A stretch of DNA of 64,000 nt from Pseudophaeobacter flagellatus (GTDB lineage: Bacteria; Pseudomonadota; Alphaproteobacteria; Rhodobacterales; Rhodobacteraceae). This document shows positions 53,636 through 64,000 of the stretch, piece after piece. The position numbers and the translations under genes are program-made. Positions within the stretch are counted from its first letter, which is position 1; every line of letters begins with the position of its first letter. The notes beneath the pieces are model-generated. The model saw nothing but the letters and a program-made list of their open reading frames with translations, did no database searches and was not told where the DNA came from. The stretch spans positions 620,001 through 684,000 of the forward strand of contig NZ_JAJQRG010000001.1 of the NCBI RefSeq assembly GCF_021228235.1, written 5' to 3'.

Positions 53636-54280
53636 GTGATCGATCCAGTGGCGTTAAAATTGCCGTTTCAAATCAAACAAGCGCTGGCCATTGGGCTGGC
53701 GCTTTTTGTGCCTTTTGGCGGGGCGTCACCGGGTTTGGCCCAACAGACGCCACCGCCTGCCGGGTTTGAACTGGGCCGCCAGGTTCAGCTCGGAACTCCT
53801 CAAAGCGGGTTGTTAACAATCCAACCTGATCGGCTGTTTTCAGAGAGTCTCTTTGGCGAGAGGATTGCCCAGGAGATAGAGGCAGAAGGCGCTGTTCTGA
53901 CTGCAGAAAATCGCAATATTGAGGCTGAATTGCGGGCCGAAGAACAGGATCTGACACAGCGCCGCAGCGGGATGGAGCCAGAGGCTTTTCGTCGGTTGGC
54001 CGATGCCTTTGATCGCAAGGTGCAGGAAACCCGCGTGACCCAAGATCGCAAGCTGCGCGAAATCAGCCAGCTAAATGAAACTGCGCAGCGCGAATTCTTT
54101 GCGGCCTCTTTGCCGATACTGGAACAGATCATGCGTGAAACCGGGGCGGGGGCGATTCTTGACCATTCGACCGTGTTCTTAAGCGCAGATGCCGTCGATA
54201 TCACCGACCTGGCGATCAGCCGGATCGACAAGGTTCTGGGGGATGGCCAAGATCAAGACCGATCCCCAGACGGGCAATAG
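53636..54280 (+). CDS. skp: OmpH/Skp family periplasmic chaperone
   Basis: It carries unfolded outer-membrane proteins to BamA. A signal peptide (LAIGLALFVPFGGASPGLAQ) is followed by a short linker, LLTIQPDRLFSESLFGERI, and the long coiled-coil tentacles (residues about 85-150, IEAELRAEEQDLTQRR) with TVFLSADAVDITDLAISRID at the end. It uses GTG at 53636, four bases after the bamA stop. 214 residues, a little longer than enteric Skp (about 160). The usual neighbour lpxD is absent. Confidence 0.88.
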   Translation: MIDPVALKLPFQIKQALAIGLALFVPFGGASPGLAQQTPPPAGFELGRQVQLGTPQSGLLTIQPDRLFSESLFGERIAQEIEAEGAVLTAENRNIEAELRAEEQDLTQRRSGMEPEAFRRLADAFDRKVQETRVTQDRKLREISQLNETAQREFFAASLPILEQIMRETGAGAILDHSTVFLSADAVDITDLAISRIDKVLGDGQDQDRSPDGQ

Positions 54281-54352
54281 AGCGGCGAAAGCTTGCTCCA
54301 AAAGCGCCCAGTTGATAGGGACTTATCAAATCAATAATGACAGGAAAATGCC

Positions 54353-54817
54353 ATGACCGCTGAATTGCAGAGCGCCGATATTCACCTGATCCAGCGGATC
54401 CTGCCGCATCGCTATCCGTTCTTGTTGGTCGACAAGGTGGTGGATATCGACGGCATCAAATCGGCGCGTGGGATCAAGAATGTGACCATGAATGAGCCGC
54501 ATTTTCAGGGCCATTTCCCTGGCACGCCAATCATGCCAGGCGTTACTATCGTCGAGGCCATGGCGCAAACCTCCGGTGTTATGCTTGGGGTGGCGCTGGA
54601 TATGGTTGACCGCGACCTGCTGATCTATTTCATGAACATCGACAAATGCAAATTCCGCCGCAAGGTCATTCCTGGCGATGTGCTGGAAATGAATGTAGAA
54701 ATCCTGCGCGGCAAGGCGGGCGGCAAGGTCTTCAAATTCAAGGGCGTGGCCACTGTCGAGGGAGAAGTCGCCGCCGAAGCCGAGTTCACCGCCATGGTTG
54801 ACGTGCAAAAGGATTGA
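54353..54817 (+). CDS. fabZ: 3-hydroxyacyl-ACP dehydratase FabZ
   Basis: It dehydrates 3-hydroxyacyl-ACP in fatty-acid synthesis and balances lipid A supply. Hot-dog fold with the catalytic His and Glu in [39 protein letters not shown], and a normal length of 154. AGGA precedes the ATG. lpxA begins just after its stop. Confidence 0.95.
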   Translation: MTAELQSADIHLIQRILPHRYPFLLVDKVVDIDGIKSARGIKNVTMNEPHFQGHFPGTPIMPGVTIVEAMAQTSGVMLGVALDMVDRDLLIYFMNIDKCKFRRKVIPGDVLEMNVEILRGKAGGKVFKFKGVATVEGEVAAEAEFTAMVDVQKD

Positions 54818-54822
54818 GCCAG

Positions 54823-55608
54823 ATGAGCCAGATTCATCCCAGCGCGGTGATCGAAGAGGGGGCCAAGCTTGGCGAAGGCTGCCAGATCGGCCCGTTCTGC
54901 CACATCGGCGCCGAGGTGGTTCTGGGCGATCGTGTCACCCTAAAATCGCATGTTGTCGTGACGGGCGACTGCGAGATCGGCGATGATACGGTGGTCTTTT
55001 CTTTTGCGGTGATTGGTGAAATCCCGCAAGATCTGAAATTCCAGGGCGAGAAAAGCCGCACGGTGATTGGCCAGCGCAACCGTATTCGTGAACATGTCAC
55101 GGTGAATGCCGGCACCGAAGGTGGCGGCGGCGTGACCCGGATTGGTAATGACGGGCTGTTTATGGCCGGCTGTCATGTTGCCCATGATGCCATTGTTGGC
55201 GATCGGGTGATCGTGGTGAATTCTGCGGCGATTGCGGGCCACTGTGTGCTGGAAGACGATGTAATCATTGGTGGGCTGTCTGGTATTCACCAATGGGTGC
55301 GGATCGGCCGCGGTGCGATCATTGGTGCCGTGACCATGGTGACAAATGATGTCATTCCCTACGGGCTGGTTCAGGCTCCTCGCGGTGGTCTCGATGGACT
55401 CAACCTTGTGGGGTTGAAACGACGCGGGGTGACACGGGCCGACATCACGGCGCTGCGGGCGGCCTTTCAGATGCTGGCCCAGGGCGAAGGCACCTTTCAG
55501 GAACGCGCCCGCCGGCTGGGCGACGAAACCGAGAGCGCCTATGTGGAAGAAATCGTAGCCTTTATCACCGGAGAGACCGATCGCTCTTTCCTGACGCCAG
55601 GGGGCTGA
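54823..55608 (+). CDS. lpxA: UDP-N-acetylglucosamine acyltransferase
   Basis: The first step of lipid A synthesis. A left-handed beta helix of hexapeptide repeats (IHPSAVIEEGAKLGEGCQIGPFCHIG onward), the catalytic His in GCHVAHDAIVGDRVI, and a C-terminal helical domain. ATG 54823 has AAAAGGA ten bases upstream; a TTG at 54814 overlapping the fabZ stop is less likely. 261 residues. Confidence 0.94.
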   Translation: MSQIHPSAVIEEGAKLGEGCQIGPFCHIGAEVVLGDRVTLKSHVVVTGDCEIGDDTVVFSFAVIGEIPQDLKFQGEKSRTVIGQRNRIREHVTVNAGTEGGGGVTRIGNDGLFMAGCHVAHDAIVGDRVIVVNSAAIAGHCVLEDDVIIGGLSGIHQWVRIGRGAIIGAVTMVTNDVIPYGLVQAPRGGLDGLNLVGLKRRGVTRADITALRAAFQMLAQGEGTFQERARRLGDETESAYVEEIVAFITGETDRSFLTPGG

Positions 55609-55612
55609 ACCT

Positions 55613-56401
55613 ATGCTTGCACTGATTGCCGGAACCGGGCTGCTGCCACGTGAGGTGGCCGCACGTCTGACCAAGCGACCGCTGATATGTGCCATGGAAG
55701 GCTCTGAGCCGGACTGCCTGGATGCAGAGATATCTTTTCGTATCGAACATCTGGGCAGCTTTCTGGCGCGGTTGAAATCAGCTGGCGTGCAGGAGGTCTG
55801 CCTGGCCGGGGCTGTCAGCCGACCCGCAGTTGATCCTGCCGCGATTGATGCGGCGACCCTGCCGATGGTTCCGGTCATTCAGGCCGCCCTTGGGGCGGGC
55901 GATGACGGTGCTTTGCGCGCGGTTATGGGCTTGATTGAACAGGCCGGTTTCACCCTGCGCGCCGCGCATGAGGTGGCCCCTGATCTGTTGATGCAGGAAG
56001 GCGTGGCCACTCAGGTGCAACCGGGCGCGCTGGATACGGCAGATGCGCAGCGCGGTGCCGAAGTGGTTGCAGCGATGAGCGCCGCCGACATTGGCCAGTG
56101 CTGCGCCATTCGTGCCCGTCAGGCTGTTGCGGTGGAAAATGTCTTTGGCACCAACTGGATGCTGCAGAGCCTGCGCGACCGTCCCGATGGGCAGGGAGGG
56201 ATCCTGTTCAAGGCGCCCAAGCCCGGCCAGGACCGCCGCGCCGATCTGCCGACCATCGGGCCACAGACAGTGGAACTGGCGGCGCAGGCCGGGCTGTCGG
56301 GCATTGTGCTAGAGGCTGGCGGGGTGATCGTGCTGGAGCAGGAAGCGGTGATTGCCGCCTGCGACCAGCTTGGTCTCTTCCTCTGGCTGCGCCCCGCGTG
56401 A
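55613..56401 (+). CDS. lpxI: UDP-2,3-diacylglucosamine pyrophosphatase LpxI
   Basis: It hydrolyses UDP-diacylglucosamine to lipid X; LpxI is the alphaproteobacterial replacement for LpxH (DUF1009 family). Landmarks are LALIAGTGLLPREVA, EVCLAGAVSRPAVDP, GDDGALRAVMGLIEQAGFTLRAAHEVAPDLL and LPTIGPQTVELAAQAGLSGIVLEAG. Length 262 is normal. The lpxB start GTG overlaps its stop. Confidence 0.93.
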   Translation: MLALIAGTGLLPREVAARLTKRPLICAMEGSEPDCLDAEISFRIEHLGSFLARLKSAGVQEVCLAGAVSRPAVDPAAIDAATLPMVPVIQAALGAGDDGALRAVMGLIEQAGFTLRAAHEVAPDLLMQEGVATQVQPGALDTADAQRGAEVVAAMSAADIGQCCAIRARQAVAVENVFGTNWMLQSLRDRPDGQGGILFKAPKPGQDRRADLPTIGPQTVELAAQAGLSGIVLEAGGVIVLEQEAVIAACDQLGLFLWLRPA

Positions 56402-57555
56402 GCCTCAAGGTCTTTGTCCTGGCTGGGGAACCCTCGGGCGATCGGCTGGGGGGGGCCTTGATGCAGGGGCTGAAAACCCTGCAGCCGCAGATTCAGTTCG
56501 ACGGCATCGGTGGGACCCAGATGGCGGCGCAGGGGCTGCAGTCGCGCTTTGCAATGGAAGAGCTGTCGGTCATGGGCCTGGCCGAGGTTCTGCCCAAGTA
56601 CCGCCACCTGAAGCGTCGCATTCGCGAGACTGCCGAGGCTATCCTTGCCTGGCGCCCTGATGTGCTGATCACTATCGACAGCCCTGATTTTTCCCTGCGC
56701 GTGGCCAGCCTGGTCAAGGCGGCCAGTGATATCCGTACGGTGCACTATGTGGCGCCCTCGGTCTGGGCTTGGCGGCCCAAGCGGGCGGTCAAGATGGCCA
56801 AGAGCATTGATCAGGTTCTCGCGTTGCTCCCTTTTGAACCGCCGCTGATGCAGGCGGCAGGCATGGATTGCGATTTTGTCGGCCATCCGGTTGTGGCGGA
56901 GCCACAGGCAAGCCGGGCCGAAATCGACGCGTTTCGCAGCTGTTTCAACCTGGGTGATTCTCCGCTGGTACTGGCCTTGCCGGGATCTCGGCGATCCGAG
57001 GTGACGCGGCTTGCGCCGATTTTTGGCGAATCTCTGCGGGCCTTTCAGCACCTTCACCCCAATCACCGGGTGGTAGTGCCCTGTGCTGGGCCCGTTGCTT
57101 CCCTTGTGCAGGAGGCAGCGGCGGATTGGCCTGCGGGCACCCTGTTCCTGGACCCTAACGCGCATGATTCCGCAGAGTTCGCCGGGCTGAAACGCGCAGC
57201 CTTTGCGGCCTCCGATCTGGCGCTAGCGGCCTCTGGCACGGTCTCGCTTGAACTTGCGGCCTCGGCGACGCCCATGGTCATTGCCTACCGTTTTCAGTGG
57301 CTTACATGGCAAATCATGAAGCGGATGGCTCTGGTTGATACGGTGACCCTGGTGAACCTGGTCAGCGAAACCCGCGTGGTACCAGAGTGTCTGGGGCCAG
57401 AGTGCCGCCCCGGCACCATTGCCCGTTGTCTGCGCGATCTGGCCGCGGCACCCGAATTGCAAAAGGCCGCCATGGCCGTGACCATGCAGCGTCTGGGGCA
57501 GGGCGGCGAGGCCCCCGGCCTGCGGGCGGCCCGCGCGGTTTTAAACCGGCTGTAG
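56398..57555 (+). CDS. lpxB: Lipid A disaccharide synthase
   Basis: It joins lipid X and UDP-diacylglucosamine to give the lipid A disaccharide (family GT19). The GTG at 56398 overlaps the lpxI stop. KVFVLAGEPSGDRLGGALMQGL begins the chain, followed by IDSPDFSLRVA, HYVAPSVWAWRPKRA, FVGHPVVAE, LALPGSRRSEVTRLAPIF and ASGTVSLELA. 385 residues. The open frame upstream to 56098 lies inside lpxI and is not used. Confidence 0.95.
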   Translation: MSLKVFVLAGEPSGDRLGGALMQGLKTLQPQIQFDGIGGTQMAAQGLQSRFAMEELSVMGLAEVLPKYRHLKRRIRETAEAILAWRPDVLITIDSPDFSLRVASLVKAASDIRTVHYVAPSVWAWRPKRAVKMAKSIDQVLALLPFEPPLMQAAGMDCDFVGHPVVAEPQASRAEIDAFRSCFNLGDSPLVLALPGSRRSEVTRLAPIFGESLRAFQHLHPNHRVVVPCAGPVASLVQEAAADWPAGTLFLDPNAHDSAEFAGLKRAAFAASDLALAASGTVSLELAASATPMVIAYRFQWLTWQIMKRMALVDTVTLVNLVSETRVVPECLGPECRPGTIARCLRDLAAAPELQKAAMAVTMQRLGQGGEAPGLRAARAVLNRL

Positions 57556-57634
57556 CCACACCGCTGTTGTTTTGGTTCCGCCTGGCGGCCCCATGCCGCC
57601 GGTAAATCTGGTCTGAATTACGTGCCCGTGGGGC

Positions 57635-58780
57635 TTAATACCCGCGCCAGATCCAGCCACCACCAAAGATGCGGCTGCTGTCAGTGTCATAAAATACGCA
57701 GGCCTGCCCCGGTGAGACGCCTTCCTCGGGGGTCAGTAGCTCTACCTCGGCGGTGGTGGGCGACAGTGGGCGAATGATTGCCTCGCGCGGTGGCCGGGTT
57801 GAGCGCACCTTGACCATGACAGTCCATTCCTTGCGGCTGTCAAAGGGGGTATCGCCGAGCCAGTTGATTTCGCGCACGGGGATTGTGCGGGTCGCCAGCA
57901 GCTCTTTGGGGCCAACAATCACCTGTTTCTTGTCCACATCCAGCCGCACCACATACAATGGTTCGGTCAAACCGCCGATGCCCAGGCCGCGCCGCTGACC
58001 AATGGTGTAGTGAATCACCCCGGTGTGGCTGCCCAGCACCCGCCCATCGGCATGCACAATCTCTCCGGGTTCCGCTGCACCCGGACGCAATTTCTCGATT
58101 ACGGAGGTATAGTTTCCATCTGGGACAAAACAAATGTCCTGACTGTCCGGTTTATCGGCGACGGCCAGCCCATATTGGGCCGCCATCTCGCGGGTTGCAT
58201 CCTTGGAGGGCAGGTGGCCCAGGGGGAATCGCAGGTAGTCGAGTTGCTCTGCCGTGGTGGAGAACAAAAAGTAGCTCTGGTCGCGATTCGCATCTTCGGC
58301 GCTGTGCAGCTCGGCGCCATTTTCGCCCATCTTGCGCTGGATATAATGGCCCGTGGCCATGCAGTCGGCCTCCAGGTCGCGGGCGGTTTCCAGCAGATCC
58401 TTGAATTTCACCCGCTCGTTACAGCGAATACAGGGCACAGGTGTGGCTCCGGCAAGATAGCTGTCGGCAAATTCATCGATCACCGCGTCTTTAAAAATAT
58501 TTTCATAATCAAGCACATAGTGTGGAAAGCCGCGTTCTTCGGCGACCCGGCGCGCATCGTGGATGTCGACACCGGCACAGCAGGCGCCCTTTTTCGCGAG
58601 CGCCGCCCCATGATCATAGAGCTGCAGCGTCACCCCCACCACATCATAGCCCTGGTCAGCAAGATAGGCGGCCACAACAGAGCTGTCGACGCCGCCAGAC
58701 ATGGCGACCACCACGCGGGTGTCTGAGGGAGGTTTGGCAAAGCCAAGAGAGTTGAGCGGAGTGTCGGTATCCAGCGCCAT
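57635..58780 (-). CDS. mnmA: tRNA-specific 2-thiouridylase MnmA
   Basis: It thiolates U34 of tRNA-Lys, Glu and Gln. The ATP-binding P-loop is [18 protein letters not shown] near residue 25; catalytic Cys residues are in [14 protein letters not shown] and [11 protein letters not shown]; the C-terminal barrel ends [16 protein letters not shown]. Length 381 is normal. It is convergent with lpxB and divergent from sciP. Confidence 0.95.
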   Translation of the reverse strand: MALDTDTPLNSLGFAKPPSDTRVVVAMSGGVDSSVVAAYLADQGYDVVGVTLQLYDHGAALAKKGACCAGVDIHDARRVAEERGFPHYVLDYENIFKDAVIDEFADSYLAGATPVPCIRCNERVKFKDLLETARDLEADCMATGHYIQRKMGENGAELHSAEDANRDQSYFLFSTTAEQLDYLRFPLGHLPSKDATREMAAQYGLAVADKPDSQDICFVPDGNYTSVIEKLRPGAAEPGEIVHADGRVLGSHTGVIHYTIGQRRGLGIGGLTEPLYVVRLDVDKKQVIVGPKELLATRTIPVREINWLGDTPFDSRKEWTVMVKVRSTRPPREAIIRPLSPTTAEVELLTPEEGVSPGQACVFYDTDSSRIFGGGWIWRGY

Positions 58781-58927
58781 ACGGCAAATCCTTAGATCAA
58801 GGGGGCAAGCGCTGCAGAATATATGAAAATCCTACAGACTCTCAAGGGGGCAGGTTCACGGCTCTTTAATTAGACTGAGTAAATGCTGTCGGGGAAACAG
58901 AAATATAGTTCCACTAGGGGTCAAGGA

Positions 58928-59200
58928 ATGTTCCTGAAGAAAGTTGAAGGGCCACGCGCAGTGACCTTACCGGATGGTACCAAGATGACACGAGCAGATT
59001 TGCCACCTGCAGCCACCAGTCGCTGGGTCGCCTCTCGCAAGGCCGCCGTGGTGCGCGGAGTGCTTTATGGCTTGCTGCCCCAGACCGAGGCGCTGCGCCG
59101 TTACGGGCTGAGCGAAGAAGAGTTCCGCAGTTGGATTGCCGCAGTTGCGGACCATGGCGAAGAGGCCCTGAAAGCGACTAGGTTGAAAGAGTACCGTTAA
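58928..59200 (+). CDS. sciP: CtrA inhibitor SciP (DUF1153)
   Basis: A small DNA-binding protein that blocks transcription from CtrA-dependent promoters. The 90 residues start MFLKKVEGPRAVTLPDGTKMTRADLPP and hold a helix-turn-helix (RKAAVVRGVLYGLLPQTEALRRYGLSEEEFRSWIAAV), the pattern of the family. ATG 58928 is chosen by homology to that start; the frame extends to 58883. It lies 131 bases upstream of ctrA in the same direction. Confidence 0.9.
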   Translation: MFLKKVEGPRAVTLPDGTKMTRADLPPAATSRWVASRKAAVVRGVLYGLLPQTEALRRYGLSEEEFRSWIAAVADHGEEALKATRLKEYR

Positions 59201-59331
59201 GAGGGAATAATAATTAAGCGCACCACTTGAGTCAAAGTTGAAAATTAACCAATATGGTAACGGGCCATTAACCTTTTTCCACCAGGGTTAACGCAACCTA
59301 AGGGAAACAGTTACAGGCGGAGACTTTAAAC
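59201..59331 (+). promoter_or_regulatory. ctrA upstream region with CtrA half-sites and a GANTC site
   Basis: TTAA half-sites lie at 59214-59217, 59245-59248 (followed at N7/N8 by GGTAA), 59268-59271 and 59288-59291 (followed after seven bases by TAAG). A GAGTC site, the CcrM methylation target class GANTC, is at 59229-59233. The pattern suggests autoregulation and methylation-sensitive control as in Caulobacter, by analogy. No perfect two-half CtrA box is present. Confidence 0.45.
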
Positions 59332-60051
59332 ATGCGTATTCTTCTCGTAGAAGACGATCCTACTACAGCTAAAAGCATCGAACTGATGCTGACTCATGCC
59401 AACCTTAACGTCTATTCGACGGACCTGGGGGAGGAAGGGATCGATCTGGCCAAGCTTTATGATTACGATTTGATCCTGCTTGATCTTGGCCTTCCTGATA
59501 TGAACGGTCATGAGGTGCTGCGCCAGCTGCGAATGGCCCGTATTGAGACGCCAATTCTGATCCTATCCGGTGCCGATGATACCGAAAACAAAATAAAAGG
59601 TTTCGGATTTGGTGCGGATGACTATCTGACCAAGCCGTTCCACCGCGAAGAACTGGTGGCCCGGATCCATGCGATTATCCGCCGCTCCAAGGGGCATTCG
59701 CAGTCCATCATCAAGACCGGTAAAATCGCGGTCAATCTGGATGCCAAAACCGTGGAAGTGGACAGCAAGACTGTGCATCTCACCGGGAAAGAATACCAGA
59801 TGCTGGAACTGCTGAGCCTGCGTAAGGGTACCACCCTGACCAAAGAGATGTTCTTGAATCATCTTTATGGCGGTATGGATGAACCCGAACTTAAAATTAT
59901 TGACGTTTTCATCTGCAAGTTGCGCAAGAAGCTGAGCACCGCAACAGGTGGTGACAACTATATCGAAACTGTTTGGGGGCGGGGCTATGTTCTGCGGGAC
60001 CCGCAGGATGATCAAATGTCCGGTGGCCACCGCATGGCTGTTGGGGCCTGA
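59332..60051 (+). CDS. ctrA: Response regulator CtrA
   Basis: The master cell-cycle/motility regulator of alphaproteobacteria. The receiver domain starts [20 protein letters not shown], with phospho-acceptor Asp in [15 protein letters not shown] (residue 51). The OmpR-type winged helix ([56 protein letters not shown]) is very typical. The 239-residue length agrees. A terminator follows at 60194. SciP, its inhibitor, is directly upstream. Confidence 0.96.
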   Translation: MRILLVEDDPTTAKSIELMLTHANLNVYSTDLGEEGIDLAKLYDYDLILLDLGLPDMNGHEVLRQLRMARIETPILILSGADDTENKIKGFGFGADDYLTKPFHREELVARIHAIIRRSKGHSQSIIKTGKIAVNLDAKTVEVDSKTVHLTGKEYQMLELLSLRKGTTLTKEMFLNHLYGGMDEPELKIIDVFICKLRKKLSTATGGDNYIETVWGRGYVLRDPQDDQMSGGHRMAVGA

Positions 60052-60193
60052 TGGCGCCAAGCGACGGCATCTGATCCGGAACCTCTTACAAGATCCTAGC
60101 GGTTTTTGATCTGAACAAAGCGTGCTGGTGAACCAGGCGATGTCGGCTTTGTGAAGTTTTAGTGAACGCGGGCTATCTATCTCGGCCTGCCAG

Positions 60194-60226
60194 AAAGACT
60201 CCGCCGTGGCGGGGTCTTTATTGTTT
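60194..60226 (+). terminator. Terminator downstream of ctrA
   Basis: AAAGACTCCGCC and GGCGGGGTCTTT form a nearly perfect stem followed by ATTGTTTG. It lies 143 bases after the ctrA stop and before ligA. Confidence 0.75.
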
Positions 60227-60254
60227 GTCTGAGGTGTTTGCCTAGGATGTTTGA

Positions 60255-64000
<3,746 letters not shown>

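Noticed and set aside
56098-56397. Upstream extension of the lpxB frame
   Set aside because: It lies inside lpxI in another frame; LpxB homology begins at the GTG at 56398.

Overview
The window looks like a chromosomal segment of a marine alphaproteobacterium of the Rhodobacteraceae/Roseobacter type. The evidence is a permuted two-piece tmRNA gene, the alpha-type SspB adaptor, the trgA-trgB-cysK tellurite locus, a sciP-ctrA pair, an acrylyl-CoA reductase (acuI), LpxI in place of LpxH, and a large RTX protein ending in a Hint domain. Base composition is moderately GC-rich and genes are tightly packed with many ATGA overlaps. All names rest on reading motifs and overall protein similarity from memory; no database search was made.

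Layout. 0.2-4.4 kb: a secreted protein, sspB, chrA, the unlisted RNA gene ssrA (tmRNA) and a GntR/FCD regulator. 4.6-13.2 kb: acuI divergent from the regulator with two palindromic operators between them, a cysteine desulfurase-like enzyme, and the run trgA-trgB-cysK-MscS channel-alanyl-tRNA editing protein. 13.2-18.1 kb: tRNA-Ser(GGA) followed by a decayed mobile region containing a serine recombinase fragment, an endolysin tail, an overlapping spanin-like pair, an intact vsr, a frameshifted and truncated cytosine methyltransferase, a 23-C homopolymer and about 1.4 kb with no recognisable gene. 18.1-21.3 kb: the RTX/Hint protein. 21.4-30.7 kb (minus strand): nucleotidyltransferase, FAD/GcvT dehydrogenase, BT1-like transporter, CorC/CNNM protein, xerD and two hypothetical proteins. 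30.7-35.9 kb: aroK-aroB, ssb, a lytic transglycosylase, a CtrA-box-preceded membrane protein and a di-haem peroxidase. 36-43.7 kb (minus): a peptide-type ABC transporter and an AraC regulator. 43.9-57.6 kb: miaA, then the envelope run pyrH-frr-uppS-cdsA-dxr-rseP-bamA-skp-fabZ-lpxA-lpxI-lpxB. 57.6-64 kb: mnmA, sciP, ctrA, ligA and the 5' two-thirds of recG.

How the genes fit together. The plus-strand run at 45-57.5 kb joins nucleotide, isoprenoid and phospholipid precursors to outer-membrane assembly and lipid A synthesis. sspB and ssrA lie about 1.7 kb apart and belong to one process, ribosome rescue and delivery of tagged proteins to ClpXP. sciP and ctrA are the cell-cycle/motility regulator and its inhibitor, and a perfect TTAA-N7-TTAA box elsewhere in the window points to one likely CtrA target.

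The most interesting points are the ssrA gene hidden in an apparent intergenic gap, a repeated intergenic palindromic element, the paired operators at acuI, the decayed Vsr/Dcm island with its poly-C tract, and the CtrA box before an uncharacterised membrane gene. I found no clear evidence of a wholly new multi-gene system.
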